This document shows positions 8,027 to 16,480 of a DNA stretch of 64,000 bases, piece by piece. The notes beneath the pieces are model-generated. The model was not told where the DNA came from and did no database searches. It worked only from the letters and a program-made list of their open reading frames with translations. Source of the DNA: Bin87 sp034420475. GTDB taxonomy: Bacteria; Chloroflexota; Dehalococcoidia; Lucifugimonadales; UBA3495. Location: positions 123,229-187,228 of the forward strand of contig DAOULH010000042.1 in assembly GCA_034420475.1 (NCBI GenBank), in the 5' to 3' direction. Both the position numbers and the translations under genes were made by a program. Each line of letters begins with the position of its first letter. Position 1 is the stretch's first letter.

Positions 8027-8193
8027 CAAGGAACCTCCTGGCTGTTGACAGATTAATGGGCGGGTGGGCGTGTCGTTTGCAACCTCAAATCGGGTCCGGG
8101 AAAACGACGCCAGCATCTTATCATAACGGCCCGCACTCCCATGTTTCCGGGGCCGTGCTAAACTGGCCGCCACCCAAACCCGGAGCTATCACC

Positions 8194-9795
8194 ATGTTCT
8201 TCAACTCACGCCGTTCCACGATACACGCCACTCACGGCATGGTTGCCACCAGCCAACCCCTGGCCGCCATGGCCGGCCTCCGGGTCCTGATGGACGGCGG
8301 CAATGCCGTTGACGCCGCGGTGGCGACGGCGGCGACGCTGAACGTGGTCGAGCCAATGTCCACCGGCGTAGGCGGCGACGTGTTCGCGCTGATGTGGAAA
8401 GCGGCGGACCGGAAGGTGACGGCGCTGAACGGCAGCGGCCGGGCTCCCCGGGCCGCGTCGATTGACGACCTGCACGCCAAGGGCCACAGCCGGATGCCGG
8501 CGTTCGGCCCACTGTCCATCTCAGTTCCCGGAACCGTGCACGGCTGGGAGGTTCTGCTGGAGAGCGAGGGTACGATCAGCCTGGCCGAGGCGTTGGCGCC
8601 GGCTATAGATTACGCGGAGAACGGCTTTCCGGTCAGCGACATCATCGGGTTCCAATGGAAGCAGCAGGAAGACAAACTGGCCGCGCTGCCCTCGGGCCAG
8701 GAGATGCTCGTGAACGGGCGCGCACCCCGTGAAGGGGAGATGATGCGGCTGCCCACCCTGGCCGGCACGCTGCGGGCAGTTGCCGAAGGGGGGAGCGAGG
8801 CGTTTTACACCGGGCCGATAGCGTCGGCCATGGCGCAGTTCGTCCAGGAGCAGGGCGGCTGGCTGGCGGAGGACGACCTCGAGTCGCACCACTCGGACTG
8901 GGACGAGCCAATCAAGACGGACTACCGGGGCGTCACGTGCTGGGAGTGTCCGCCCAACGGACAGGGGATCGTGGCGCTGGAAGCGCTGAACATCGTCGAG
9001 GGATTCGACATTGCCGGAATGGGTCCGCAGAGCGCGGAGCGCTACCACCATCTGATCGAAGCCACCCGGCTCGGGTTCGCGGACGCTTTTGAGTACCTGG
9101 CCGACCCGCGCTGCGCTGACGTACCCACTGAAATGTGGACGTCCAAAGAGTACGCGAAAGGCCGGCGCGGCCTGATCAATCCGGAGCGGGCGATGGACAC
9201 CGCGCCCTACGGAAAGCTGGTTCCGGGAAGCGACACGGTGTACATCAGCGTGGTGGACGGCGCGGGGAATGCCTGCTCGCTGATCAACAGCGTTTTCGCC
9301 AACTTCGGCTCGGGCCTGGTCGTGCCGGGAACCGGGATCGTGATGCACAACCGCGCATCGTTGTTCAACGTGCGGCCCGGCCATGCCAACTCGCTTGAGG
9401 GCGGGAAGCGGCCGTTCCACACCATCATTCCGGCAATGGCGACGCGGGACGGCGAGTTCTGGCTGAGCTACGGCGTCATGGGCGGGTTCATGCAGCCCCA
9501 GGGCCACCTGCAAGTGATCTCCAACATGGTGGACTTCGGCATGGATGCCCAGGGAGCCCTGGACGCCCTGCGGTTCCAGGTGGCCGGAGACTCCGTGTGG
9601 CTGGAAGGGGACGTGGACGACGCGGTGGTGATGGGGTTGCACCAGCGGGGCCACCGGGTCAACGTGATGCACGGCCCTCAACGGGGCGGAGCCGGCGGCA
9701 TGGGCGGCGGTCAGGCGATCAGCCGGGATCCCGAGTCCGGCGTGCTGAGCGGCGGCAGCGAGCCCCGGAAGGATGGAGCGGCCGTCGGCTGGTAG
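8194..9795 (+). CDS. Gamma-glutamyltransferase family (Ntn-hydrolase) protein
   Basis: The 533-residue protein has the N-terminal GGT signature GGNAVDAAVATAATLNVVEP and the region GVGGDVFALMW. The predicted self-cleavage and nucleophile threonine is in GSDTVYISVVDGAGNACSL, followed by INSVFANFGSG and the C-terminal GGFMQPQGHLQV and GGGQAI. The motif is DTVYIS rather than the TTHxS of classical GGT, a form seen in YwrD-like members, so the donor substrate may not be glutathione. No signal peptide is evident, which suggests a cytosolic enzyme. The ATG at 8194 begins the conserved region. It ends directly against the convergent small membrane protein gene. Confidence 0.88.
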   Translation: MFFNSRRSTIHATHGMVATSQPLAAMAGLRVLMDGGNAVDAAVATAATLNVVEPMSTGVGGDVFALMWKAADRKVTALNGSGRAPRAASIDDLHAKGHSRMPAFGPLSISVPGTVHGWEVLLESEGTISLAEALAPAIDYAENGFPVSDIIGFQWKQQEDKLAALPSGQEMLVNGRAPREGEMMRLPTLAGTLRAVAEGGSEAFYTGPIASAMAQFVQEQGGWLAEDDLESHHSDWDEPIKTDYRGVTCWECPPNGQGIVALEALNIVEGFDIAGMGPQSAERYHHLIEATRLGFADAFEYLADPRCADVPTEMWTSKEYAKGRRGLINPERAMDTAPYGKLVPGSDTVYISVVDGAGNACSLINSVFANFGSGLVVPGTGIVMHNRASLFNVRPGHANSLEGGKRPFHTIIPAMATRDGEFWLSYGVMGGFMQPQGHLQVISNMVDFGMDAQGALDALRFQVAGDSVWLEGDVDDAVVMGLHQRGHRVNVMHGPQRGGAGGMGGGQAISRDPESGVLSGGSEPRKDGAAVGW

Positions 9796-10179
9796 TTACC
9801 GGGACAGCCAGCGTCGAAAACGCTGCCAGGCTCCCTGGGGTTCCGGTTCAATGGGCCGGCCGCGCCAATATTGTTGACGCTGGGTGCCCATGCGGCGGAT
9901 GAACATCCACGCGACCGCGGCGGCCATCAGCACGAGACCGGCCAAAGACAGCCACGGCAACTTGACCAGGAACAGGCCGATGAGGGCCAGCGCACCGCCC
10001 GCGATGGCGAGCTTGGTCGGAGAGATGAAAGCCTTGGGCTGGCGCGGCCGCGGGGTGAACGGAGACGGTTGGTCATCCAGGGGCGGAGGAGCATCGGCCG
10101 GCGCAGCAGCGGGTTCCGGAGCGTCGGTTTCCAGCTCGTTGAGCAGCTGCTCGATTTCCTGTTCGTAACGATCTTTCAT
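9796..10179 (-). CDS. Small membrane protein of unknown function
   Basis: A 127-residue protein with a charged N-terminus (KDRYEQEIEQLLNELE), a proline/alanine-rich linker, two adjacent hydrophobic segments (around IAGGALALIGLFLV and LAGLVLMAAAVAWMFI), and a basic tail ending RFRRWLSR. It is not assigned to a named family. The ATG at 10179 is the preferred start; upstream in-frame ATGs would add residues without matching features. Its stop codon abuts the stop of the convergent gamma-glutamyltransferase-like gene. Confidence 0.75.
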   Translation of the reverse strand: MKDRYEQEIEQLLNELETDAPEPAAAPADAPPPLDDQPSPFTPRPRQPKAFISPTKLAIAGGALALIGLFLVKLPWLSLAGLVLMAAAVAWMFIRRMGTQRQQYWRGRPIEPEPQGAWQRFRRWLSR

Positions 10180-10396
10180 CTTCGCACCTACCCCTGACTG
10201 CGCAGAACCGGACATCTGGTTGGGATTATAGCGTTTACCGGGCCCGGAAGTAAGCGAGTGATCGCCGCAAGAATTCATCAGCGCAATGCGGGACGTGCGA
10301 ACGGCCTATCAAGCCTGGACCGGAGCAGTCCGAGGAATGTGCTAGGATATCGTCGGCAAGGGCAGGTCGGAACTGCCGGCAAAGGAGACACACATC

Positions 10397-11122
10397 ATGG
10401 CGAATACCCCGTTGGGGCTGGACATCAGAGCCTGCATCTTTGACGTTTTCGGCACGGTGGTCGACTGGCGATCCAGCATCACCGAGCAGTGCGCGAACAT
10501 GGGTCGTATCAAGGGGATCGAACGGGACTGGGGCGCCTTCGCGGACACTTGGCGCAGCAAGTACGGACCTTACATGAACAAGGTGCGCACCGGCGAACTG
10601 CCCTGGACTAACCTGGACGCACTGCACCGGATGTCCCTGGACGAGGTGCTGGACGAATTCGAGATCAGCGGGTTGGACGATGACGAGAAGATGGAGGTCA
10701 CCTACTTCTGGCACAACCTCCGGCCCTGGTCCGACAGCGTGCCCGGTCTGTATCGGCTCAAGAACCGGTTCGTCATCGCGCCCATGTCCAACGGCAACAT
10801 CGCGCTGATGACCAACATGGCCAAGAACGGCGGAATGCCCTGGGACTGCATCCTGGGCGCCGAGGTGGCGCAGCACTACAAGCCCGACCCGGAAAGCTAC
10901 GGAACGGCTGTCAAGTTGCTGGGCCTGAAACCCGAGCAGGTGATGATGGTGGCAGCGCACCAGGGGGACCTGCTGGCGTCGGCCAAGGTGGGCCTGCGCA
11001 CCGGGTTCGTACCGCGCCCCCGGGAGCACGGGCCGGACCGCACGCCGGACCCGACACCGGACCCGTCGTTCAACGTGGTGGCGGACAGCTTCGTGGACCT
11101 GGCGGCCAAGCTGGGAGCGTGA
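10397..11122 (+). CDS. Haloacid dehalogenase, type II
   Basis: The 241-residue HAD-superfamily hydrolase has the nucleophile motif I FDVFGTVVDW (Asp16), motif II in APMSNGN, motif III lysine in QHYKPDPESY, and a C-terminal motif of the form VAAHQGDLLAS. These match (S)-2-haloacid dehalogenases, which replace the halogen of 2-haloalkanoic acids by hydroxyl with inversion. The physiological substrate is inferred only. AAAGGAGA lies before the ATG at 10397. Confidence 0.87.
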   Translation: MANTPLGLDIRACIFDVFGTVVDWRSSITEQCANMGRIKGIERDWGAFADTWRSKYGPYMNKVRTGELPWTNLDALHRMSLDEVLDEFEISGLDDDEKMEVTYFWHNLRPWSDSVPGLYRLKNRFVIAPMSNGNIALMTNMAKNGGMPWDCILGAEVAQHYKPDPESYGTAVKLLGLKPEQVMMVAAHQGDLLASAKVGLRTGFVPRPREHGPDRTPDPTPDPSFNVVADSFVDLAAKLGA

Positions 11123-11146
11123 GGCTCAAGCGGCCATAACCACGAT

Positions 11147-11177
11147 GATTAGGGGCGAATGTCATTCGCCCCTAATC
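11147..11177. terminator. Palindrome of the AGGGGCGAAT family, likely bidirectional terminator
   Basis: GATTAGGGGCGAAT (11147-11160) and ATTCGCCCCTAATC (11164-11177) form a 14-bp perfect stem with a 3-nt loop. It separates the convergent haloacid dehalogenase and LLM oxidoreductase genes and overlaps the stop codon of the latter. No strong T tract follows it, so some function other than intrinsic termination is possible. Confidence 0.7.
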
Positions 11178-12206
11178 GGTTAACGGTTCCAGACCGCAAA
11201 CCTCGGCGACCAATTCGTAGGAGCGAACGCGGTCGGCGTAGTGATAGCAGATGGTGACCACGCTGAGGTCCGGGGTCTGGTAGTCCTCGGCGACTTTTTC
11301 CAACCCTTCCTTGACCTGCTCGGGATCGCCATCAACGCAGTTGCGACTGTACTGCTGGATGAACTGCCATTCGTTGGCGAGGTACTTGTAGTTGGCGGCC
11401 AGGTCCGGGTGGGGGATGCCTTTGGCCCGGCCGGTGACCGAGCGGAGGCGGCCCAGGTTTCGGCTGGATGCGATGCGCCGAGCTTCCTCCTCGGTGTCGG
11501 CGCACAGCACCTGGACGCCCACGTTGACCAGCGGCTCGGACAGGTACTCCGACGCCTCAAAGTTCTGCCGGTAGGATTCGACGATCTGCGGCCCGTCGGT
11601 AGCGCCCATCCCGAAGAAGTGGGCGTAGGCGAAGGGCAGGCCCATCTTGGCGGCCATGAAGGCCGATTCGTAGCGGGAACCGAGGAGCCAGACGTTGGGA
11701 GTGGTCTCGGACTCCTCCGGGGCGGCCAGCACTTCGTTGAAGGGATGGTCGTCGGGCTGGGTGTCGTTCAGGTAGTTGATTACGTCGCGGACTTGCTGGG
11801 GGAAATGGCGGACATCCTTGGGCATACTGGGGTAGGCCAGCGCGGCGGCGGTGATCTGGTCGCTACCCGGAGCGCGGCCGATGCCCAGGTCGATGCGGTC
11901 CGGGTACAGCGAGTCCAGGATCCGGAAGGTTTCGGCGACCTTGAGTGAGCTGTAGTGGGGCAGCATCACGCCGCCGGAACCGACGCGGATACTCCGGGTG
12001 TGGGCGGCAATCTGGCCCACCATGACCTCGGGAGCGGTTCCGGCGAAGTTGGGCAGATTGTGGTGCTCCGCCACCCAGTAACGCTGATAACCCATCTGCT
12101 CGGTAGCCACCGCCAGCTGGATGGTTTCGCGGAGCGCGACGCCGGCGTTGCTGCCTTCGCGCATGGGCGACTGGTCGACCACGCTCAGTTGCAGTTGTTG
12201 GCTCAA
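11172..12206 (-). CDS. LLM-class flavin-dependent oxidoreductase, MsnO8-like
   Basis: The 344-residue TIM-barrel protein of the bacterial luciferase superfamily starts with LSVVDQSP and contains AEHHNLPNFAGTAPEVMV, GSGGVMLPHYSSLKVAE and GIGRAPGSD, which are typical of the MsnO8 subgroup. Such enzymes use FMN or F420 for oxygenation or reduction; the substrate is unknown. The start is taken as TTG at 12206, because GGGGGA lies 5-10 nt upstream and homologous proteins begin at this point. Longer in-frame starts run into the putative pst promoter region. Confidence 0.87.
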   Translation of the reverse strand: MSQQLQLSVVDQSPMREGSNAGVALRETIQLAVATEQMGYQRYWVAEHHNLPNFAGTAPEVMVGQIAAHTRSIRVGSGGVMLPHYSSLKVAETFRILDSLYPDRIDLGIGRAPGSDQITAAALAYPSMPKDVRHFPQQVRDVINYLNDTQPDDHPFNEVLAAPEESETTPNVWLLGSRYESAFMAAKMGLPFAYAHFFGMGATDGPQIVESYRQNFEASEYLSEPLVNVGVQVLCADTEEEARRIASSRNLGRLRSVTGRAKGIPHPDLAANYKYLANEWQFIQQYSRNCVDGDPEQVKEGLEKVAEDYQTPDLSVVTICYHYADRVRSYELVAEVCGLEPLTD

Positions 12207-12289
12207 GTGATCCCCCTTGCTGTCAATGCGCGGACAGCATCCACGCGCGGTATCCGCCGCCAGCATGTTTTGTATCAAGAAAAATCGGG

Positions 12290-12321
12290 TTGTCGGCAAG
12301 GGCCGGCTGGCATATTATAAT
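12290..12321 (+). promoter_or_regulatory. Putative promoter of the pst operon
   Basis: TTGTCG at 12290-12295 is followed after 17 nt by TATTAT (12313-12318), which overlaps a perfect TATAAT at 12316-12321. The leader to the pstC start would be about 85 nt. No clear Pho-box direct repeats were recognised. Confidence 0.5.
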
Positions 12322-12410
12322 AGTGTTCCACGGAGAAAGTAGCGGCCAATAACTACCGGCGGAACGACCCGATAGCGGGCGTGAACAGCCAGCGCGACAG
12401 GTGAACCGCT

Positions 12411-13742
12411 TTGCTTTTCGTCAAGATAATTGGAGCCAAGCCGACCGTCACGGAACCCCCGACGGTCGGCAAGCCGCTAACCGGAAGCGGAAGCAAGTAC
12501 CTACTTGAGCGCATCGTCAAGTGGGTACTTTTTCTTTTGGCGTCCGTTTCGGTCCTGACCACCGTCGGCATCGTGTCGGTACTCCTGTTTGAGGGAGTGC
12601 GATTTTTCACCTCGGACTTCTACGAGCAACGGCCGACCGAACGGGTTGCTACCGTCGAGGCTGAGGGGTTGGACGGAGAGTCCACCAGCGCTCCAGTTCC
12701 GGGAATAGTTCCCAAGGTCGAAGTACGGGCCACGACCGATTCGCTGATTTATGTCACCTGGGAAAGGCCCACAGTTGGGCAGGAGCCGACCGGGTACGAA
12801 GTGTCAGTGCTGCCCAGCCTCAACGCGGACCTTTCCGATTGCGCCAACCTGGGACCAGATCAGACGTCGTGCGTGATCTCCAACGCCGCGCCGGGGCGCT
12901 CGCACAAGGTCACGGTCGCGGCGGTGGCAGGCCCGGAGATAGGTGTGGGCCTGCAAACCGACTCCTTCAGCGTGCCCGAAAAGGTGAAGTGGCACCGCTT
13001 CCTGACGGATACCAAGTGGCGGACGCTGCTGGTTCCCAGGTCCTACGGCATCTGGCCGCTGCTGGTGGGCACGACGATGATCGCCGTGCTGGCAATGGTG
13101 GTCGCGGTGCCGCTGGGACTGCTCAGCGCGATCTTCCTGAGCGAGTACGCGCATCCGCGGGTTCGAGCGATCACGAAGCCCATCCTGGAGGTGCTGGCGG
13201 GCATCCCCACGGTGGTGTACGGGTTCTTCGCGCTGTTCTTCATTACGCCGATTTTGCGGTCCGTCAGCGATGACGTGGGCATCTTCAACGCGCTGTCGGC
13301 CGCCATCGTGATGGGAGTGATGATCATCCCCATGGTATCCAGCCTGAGCGAGGACGCGATGCGCGCGGTGCCCAACGCGCTGCGGGAAGGCGCCTACGCG
13401 CTGGGAGCAACCAAGGTTGAGGTTGCCACCAGGGTGGTGCTGCCCGCAGCCCTGTCCGGCATTGTGGCCGCGATCATCCTGGCGATGTCCCGGGCCATAG
13501 GCGAGACCATGATCGTTTTCATTGCTGCCGGCCAAAATGACAGTCTGACGTTCAATCCCCTGGACCCGGTGAACACCATGACCGGCTTCATGGCGACCAC
13601 CAACTTCAGCGACAATGCTATCCCGGGCACCGCCCAGTTCCAGGCGCTGTTCGCCGTCGGTATCACGCTGTTCATCATCACCCTGCTCATGAACCTGCTC
13701 AGCCAGTTCGTGGTGGCGAAGTTCCGTGAGGTGTACGAATAA
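12411..13742 (+). CDS. pstC: Phosphate ABC transporter permease PstC with fibronectin-III-like insertion
   Basis: One of the two membrane subunits of the high-affinity phosphate importer. TM1 spans about residues 36-60. The permease core resumes at about 195 (WHRFLTDTKW) and contains SEYAHPRVRAITKPILEVLAGIP in segments, the EAA-like region REGAYALGATKVEV and ILAMSRAIGETM. Between them lies an extra segment (about 95-190) with a fibronectin-III pattern: PKVEVRATTDSLIYVTWERP, TGYEVSV and GRSHKVTVAAVAG, plus Cys144 and Cys154. It should sit on the outer face. The TTG at 12411 is used because an in-frame stop lies just upstream. The gene is coupled to pstA by TAATG. Confidence 0.93.
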   Translation: MLFVKIIGAKPTVTEPPTVGKPLTGSGSKYLLERIVKWVLFLLASVSVLTTVGIVSVLLFEGVRFFTSDFYEQRPTERVATVEAEGLDGESTSAPVPGIVPKVEVRATTDSLIYVTWERPTVGQEPTGYEVSVLPSLNADLSDCANLGPDQTSCVISNAAPGRSHKVTVAAVAGPEIGVGLQTDSFSVPEKVKWHRFLTDTKWRTLLVPRSYGIWPLLVGTTMIAVLAMVVAVPLGLLSAIFLSEYAHPRVRAITKPILEVLAGIPTVVYGFFALFFITPILRSVSDDVGIFNALSAAIVMGVMIIPMVSSLSEDAMRAVPNALREGAYALGATKVEVATRVVLPAALSGIVAAIILAMSRAIGETMIVFIAAGQNDSLTFNPLDPVNTMTGFMATTNFSDNAIPGTAQFQALFAVGITLFIITLLMNLLSQFVVAKFREVYE

Positions 13743-14662
13743 TGGCAGCCGGAATGGACCACGACTACAACCGGAGGCTGGCCAGCCGCAAGCGGAGCGC
13801 GTCGATTTTCTACGCCGTGTGCGTCGCGGCGGTGATCGTCGCGCTGCTTATGCTGGTTGCGCTGCTTTACAGCGTGATTTCAGAGGCCGTGGCGTGGCTC
13901 AACCTGGACGGCACGTCGATCAGGACGCTGCTCACCGACATCCCGTCCAGCAAGGCGGTAAACTCCGGGCTGTTCCCGGCGATAGTGGGCACCCTGTGGG
14001 TGATGGGGATTTGCGTGTTCGTATCTTTTACGGTAGGAGTGTCGGCAGCCATCTACCTGGAGGAATACTCGGGCGGAAGCCGGCTGGCCCAACTGATCCA
14101 GACCAACATCCAGAACCTGGCGGCGGTGCCGTCAATCGTGTACGGCATCTTGGGGCTATCGATATTCGTGGCGTTTTTCGTACTGGCTGCTCCCGGCAAT
14201 GACGGCAAGAACGTGACCGCGGCCGGCCTGACGCTGGCGTTGCTCATTATGCCCGTGGTGATCGTGTCTTCCCAGGAAGCAATTAAGGCGGTGCCGCCAT
14301 CGATCCGGGAGGGCGGATTCGCGTTGGGCGGCACCCGCTGGCAAGTGATCTGGCGCCTGGTACTGCCACAGGCGATGCCGGGGATACTCACCGGCATCAT
14401 CCTGGCGGTCAGTCGCGCCATGGGCGAGGCAGCGCCATTGGTAATCATGGGCGCACTGTCCTTCGTGCCTTTCGCGCCCACCAGCCCACTGGACCGTTTC
14501 ACCGTGCTGCCGATCCAGATCTACGTGTGGATCTCGAAGCCGCAGGAAGAGTTCCACCACCTGGCAGCCGCCGGGATTGTCGTCCTGCTGATCATGCTGC
14601 TGGGCATGAACGCCTTTGCGATCTTCCTGCGCAACCGACTGCAAAAGAACCTACGGGGGTAA
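13742..14662 (+). CDS. pstA: Phosphate ABC transporter permease PstA
   Basis: The second permease subunit, 306 residues, pairs with PstC. Six hydrophobic segments are visible. The family regions are YLEEYSGGSRLAQLIQTNI, the loop that contacts the ATPase (REGGFALGGTRWQVIWRLVLP) given here as REGGFALGGTRWQV, and ILAVSRAMGEAAPL. The length is normal and no insertion is present, in contrast to PstC. The ATG overlaps the pstC stop by one base. Confidence 0.95.
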   Translation: MAAGMDHDYNRRLASRKRSASIFYAVCVAAVIVALLMLVALLYSVISEAVAWLNLDGTSIRTLLTDIPSSKAVNSGLFPAIVGTLWVMGICVFVSFTVGVSAAIYLEEYSGGSRLAQLIQTNIQNLAAVPSIVYGILGLSIFVAFFVLAAPGNDGKNVTAAGLTLALLIMPVVIVSSQEAIKAVPPSIREGGFALGGTRWQVIWRLVLPQAMPGILTGIILAVSRAMGEAAPLVIMGALSFVPFAPTSPLDRFTVLPIQIYVWISKPQEEFHHLAAAGIVVLLIMLLGMNAFAIFLRNRLQKNLRG

Positions 14663-14668
14663 ACCAGA

Positions 14669-15454
14669 ATGGCTGCAACCGCAGCGGCAACCCGTCCAGC
14701 CATCCGCGCCATTGACGTGGGGGTGTATTACGGCTCCAACAAGGTGATCGAGGGCGTGACCATGGACATGCCGGAGAACGAGATCACCGCCATCATCGGG
14801 CCCAGCGGCGCCGGGAAGAGCACGTTGCTGCGCTGCATCAACCGACTGAACGATCTCATCGAAATCTTCCGCATGGAAGGCGAGATGTGGTTTGGTGATT
14901 TCAACCTGTACGCGCCGCAATCGGACCCCACCCAGATCAGATACCGCATCGGAATGGTATTCCAGCGCCCCAACCCGTTCCCCAAGTCGATTTACGACAA
15001 CATCGCGTTCGGGCCGAAGATCAACGGGTTCAAGGGCAACATGAACGATCTGGTGGAGCAGTCCTTGCAAGGCGCTGCCCTGTGGGATGAGGTCAAGGAC
15101 CGGCTCAAGGAGTCGGCGCTGGCGCTGTCGGGCGGCCAGCAGCAGCGGCTGTGCATCGCCCGCGCGTTGGCGGTGGAGCCCAGCGTCATCCTGATGGACG
15201 AGCCCTGTTCGGCCCTGGACCCCATTGCGACCCTGGCCATCGAAGAGCTGATGCAGGACCTCAAGCAGCGCTACACGATCATTATCGTGACGCACAACAT
15301 GCAGCAGGCGGGCCGGGTGTCGGACAAGACGGCCTTCCTGATGCCGGACGAAAACCGGGTGGCGCACCTCATCGAATTCGGAGACACCCGGACGCTTTTC
15401 ACCAACCCATCCGACGAGCGCACCGAGGCTTACATTACCGGTCGGTTCGGCTAG
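14669..15454 (+). CDS. pstB: Phosphate ABC transporter ATP-binding protein PstB
   Basis: The 261-residue ATPase energises phosphate uptake. Walker A is GPSGAGKST (44-52), the signature is LSGGQQQRL (from 153), Walker B is ILMDEPCSALDP (to 185), and the H-loop is VTHNMQQ. FQRPNPFPKSIYDN is characteristic of PstB. GGGGGT precedes the ATG at 14669, 6 nt after pstA. Confidence 0.97.
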   Translation: MAATAAATRPAIRAIDVGVYYGSNKVIEGVTMDMPENEITAIIGPSGAGKSTLLRCINRLNDLIEIFRMEGEMWFGDFNLYAPQSDPTQIRYRIGMVFQRPNPFPKSIYDNIAFGPKINGFKGNMNDLVEQSLQGAALWDEVKDRLKESALALSGGQQQRLCIARALAVEPSVILMDEPCSALDPIATLAIEELMQDLKQRYTIIIVTHNMQQAGRVSDKTAFLMPDENRVAHLIEFGDTRTLFTNPSDERTEAYITGRFG

Positions 15455-15544
15455 TCCACAGCGGCGTGACTCGCCGGCCAATGCACCGGGTCAGGTCACG
15501 GTTGACGGCGAGCCGGGTTGCCAAGAGGACAAGGAGGCAACGCA

Positions 15545-16225
15545 ATGCTGAGGTCTGATTACGAACGCGACCTGGCCAGCCTGGAGGACGACCTAGCCGC
15601 GATGGCCAGCCACGTGGACCAGGCGACACGGTCCGCGCTGGAGGCGCTGGAAAACCAGGACAACGAACTGGCCCAGAGGATCGTTGAAGAAGACGACCAG
15701 ATCGACCGGCTGCAGGATGCCCTGGAGAACAAGTGCGTGGAGATGCTCGCCACCCAGCAGCCCACGGCCCGCGACCTCCGGCAGGTACTGTCGGCGGTGC
15801 ATATCGCGGTGGAACTGGAACGGATGGGAGACTACGCCGAGGGAATCGCCAAGATCTGCCTGCGCATCGGGGACCAGCCCCTGCTCAAGCCGTTGATCGA
15901 CATTCCTCGAATGGCCGAACTGGCGTTGACCATGCTCCGCGAGAGCCTGCAAGCGTACTCGAACCGGGACGAGTGGCAGGCCCGCAAGGTCTGCAAAGAC
16001 GATGACGCGGTGGACGACCTGTACAATCAGATTTACCGGGAACTGCTGACCTACATGCTCCAGGACCCCCGTAACATCGAGCGCGCCACCTATTTGCTAT
16101 GGGTCGCCCACGACCTGGAAAGAATTGCCGACCGGGCGACCAATATCGCAGAGCGGGTGATGTGGCTGGTTTCGGGTCATACCGTCGGCACCGGCACCCT
16201 CAAGTCCGACAGATCATTGCGCTAA
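15545..16225 (+). CDS. phoU: Phosphate-specific transport regulator PhoU
   Basis: The 226-residue protein of two related three-helix PhoU domains (about 10-105 and 115-215) has the motifs ELERMGDYAEGIAK and HDLERIADRATNIAERV. PhoU moderates PstSCAB activity and Pho signalling. AAGGAGG precedes the ATG at 15545. It lies 90 nt after pstB and is probably part of the same operon. No phoR/phoB pair is adjacent. Confidence 0.95.
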   Translation: MLRSDYERDLASLEDDLAAMASHVDQATRSALEALENQDNELAQRIVEEDDQIDRLQDALENKCVEMLATQQPTARDLRQVLSAVHIAVELERMGDYAEGIAKICLRIGDQPLLKPLIDIPRMAELALTMLRESLQAYSNRDEWQARKVCKDDDAVDDLYNQIYRELLTYMLQDPRNIERATYLLWVAHDLERIADRATNIAERVMWLVSGHTVGTGTLKSDRSLR

Positions 16226-16279
16226 TCCAGGAGGGCTAACCACTGCCGGAAAACGGAAAATTTGAGCCGCAAATCGTCG

Positions 16280-16308
16280 TTGACAATTCCCGACCTCGGC
16301 AGTATAGT
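16280..16308 (+). promoter_or_regulatory. Strong sigma70-type promoter before the leader of the siroheme reductase
   Basis: A perfect TTGACA (16280-16285) and TATAGT (16303-16308) are separated by 17 nt. This is the best promoter match in the window. Transcription would start near 16315, leaving a leader of about 165 nt before the reductase start. Confidence 0.8.
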
Positions 16309-16312
16309 TTTC

Positions 16313-16453
16313 GCAAATGCATAGTACCTGCAAAACCATTTGCATCTGCACATGTACCTGTCCCCCGAAATCGGGGGCAGGATAGTCCTGATTTAACCTT
16401 TCGGGTTAACGCCTGCGCCCACCGATTTGCCACGCGGCAGCGGTGGGTTTTTT
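16313..16453 (+). promoter_or_regulatory. Structured leader RNA, possible attenuator or riboswitch
   Basis: Downstream of the promoter the leader contains four hairpins. The first is GCAAATG (16313-16319) with CATTTGC (16337-16343). The second is CCTG-T-CCCCCG (16357-16367) with CGGGGG-CAGG (16372-16381). The third is TTAACC (16393-16398) with GGTTAA (16404-16409). The fourth is a terminator at 16418-16453. GTACCTG occurs twice (16324 and 16354), once in the loop of the first hairpin. The reductase is reached only by reading through the terminator. I cannot match it to a known riboswitch consensus. Confidence 0.5.
16418..16453 (+). terminator. Intrinsic terminator inside the reductase leader
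   Basis: CCCACCG (16418-16424) pairs with CGGTGGG (16441-16447). The apical part TGCC/GGCA (16428-16431 and 16436-16439) extends the stem. Six T residues follow at 16448-16453. It sits between the promoter at 16280 and the ribosome binding site at 16468, so it can only act on the leader transcript or on read-through from phoU. Confidence 0.75.
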
Positions 16454-16480
16454 CGTGTCAAATCGCCGAGGAGGGCCGCC

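Noticed and set aside
8521..9681. A 386-codon minus-strand frame over the gamma-glutamyltransferase-like gene
   Set aside because: Antisense to a gene with complete family motifs; no domain is seen in it.
16313..16453. T-box, cobalamin, SAM or TPP riboswitch in the reductase leader
   Set aside because: None of their core consensus sequences could be recognised; it is kept only as an unassigned structured leader.
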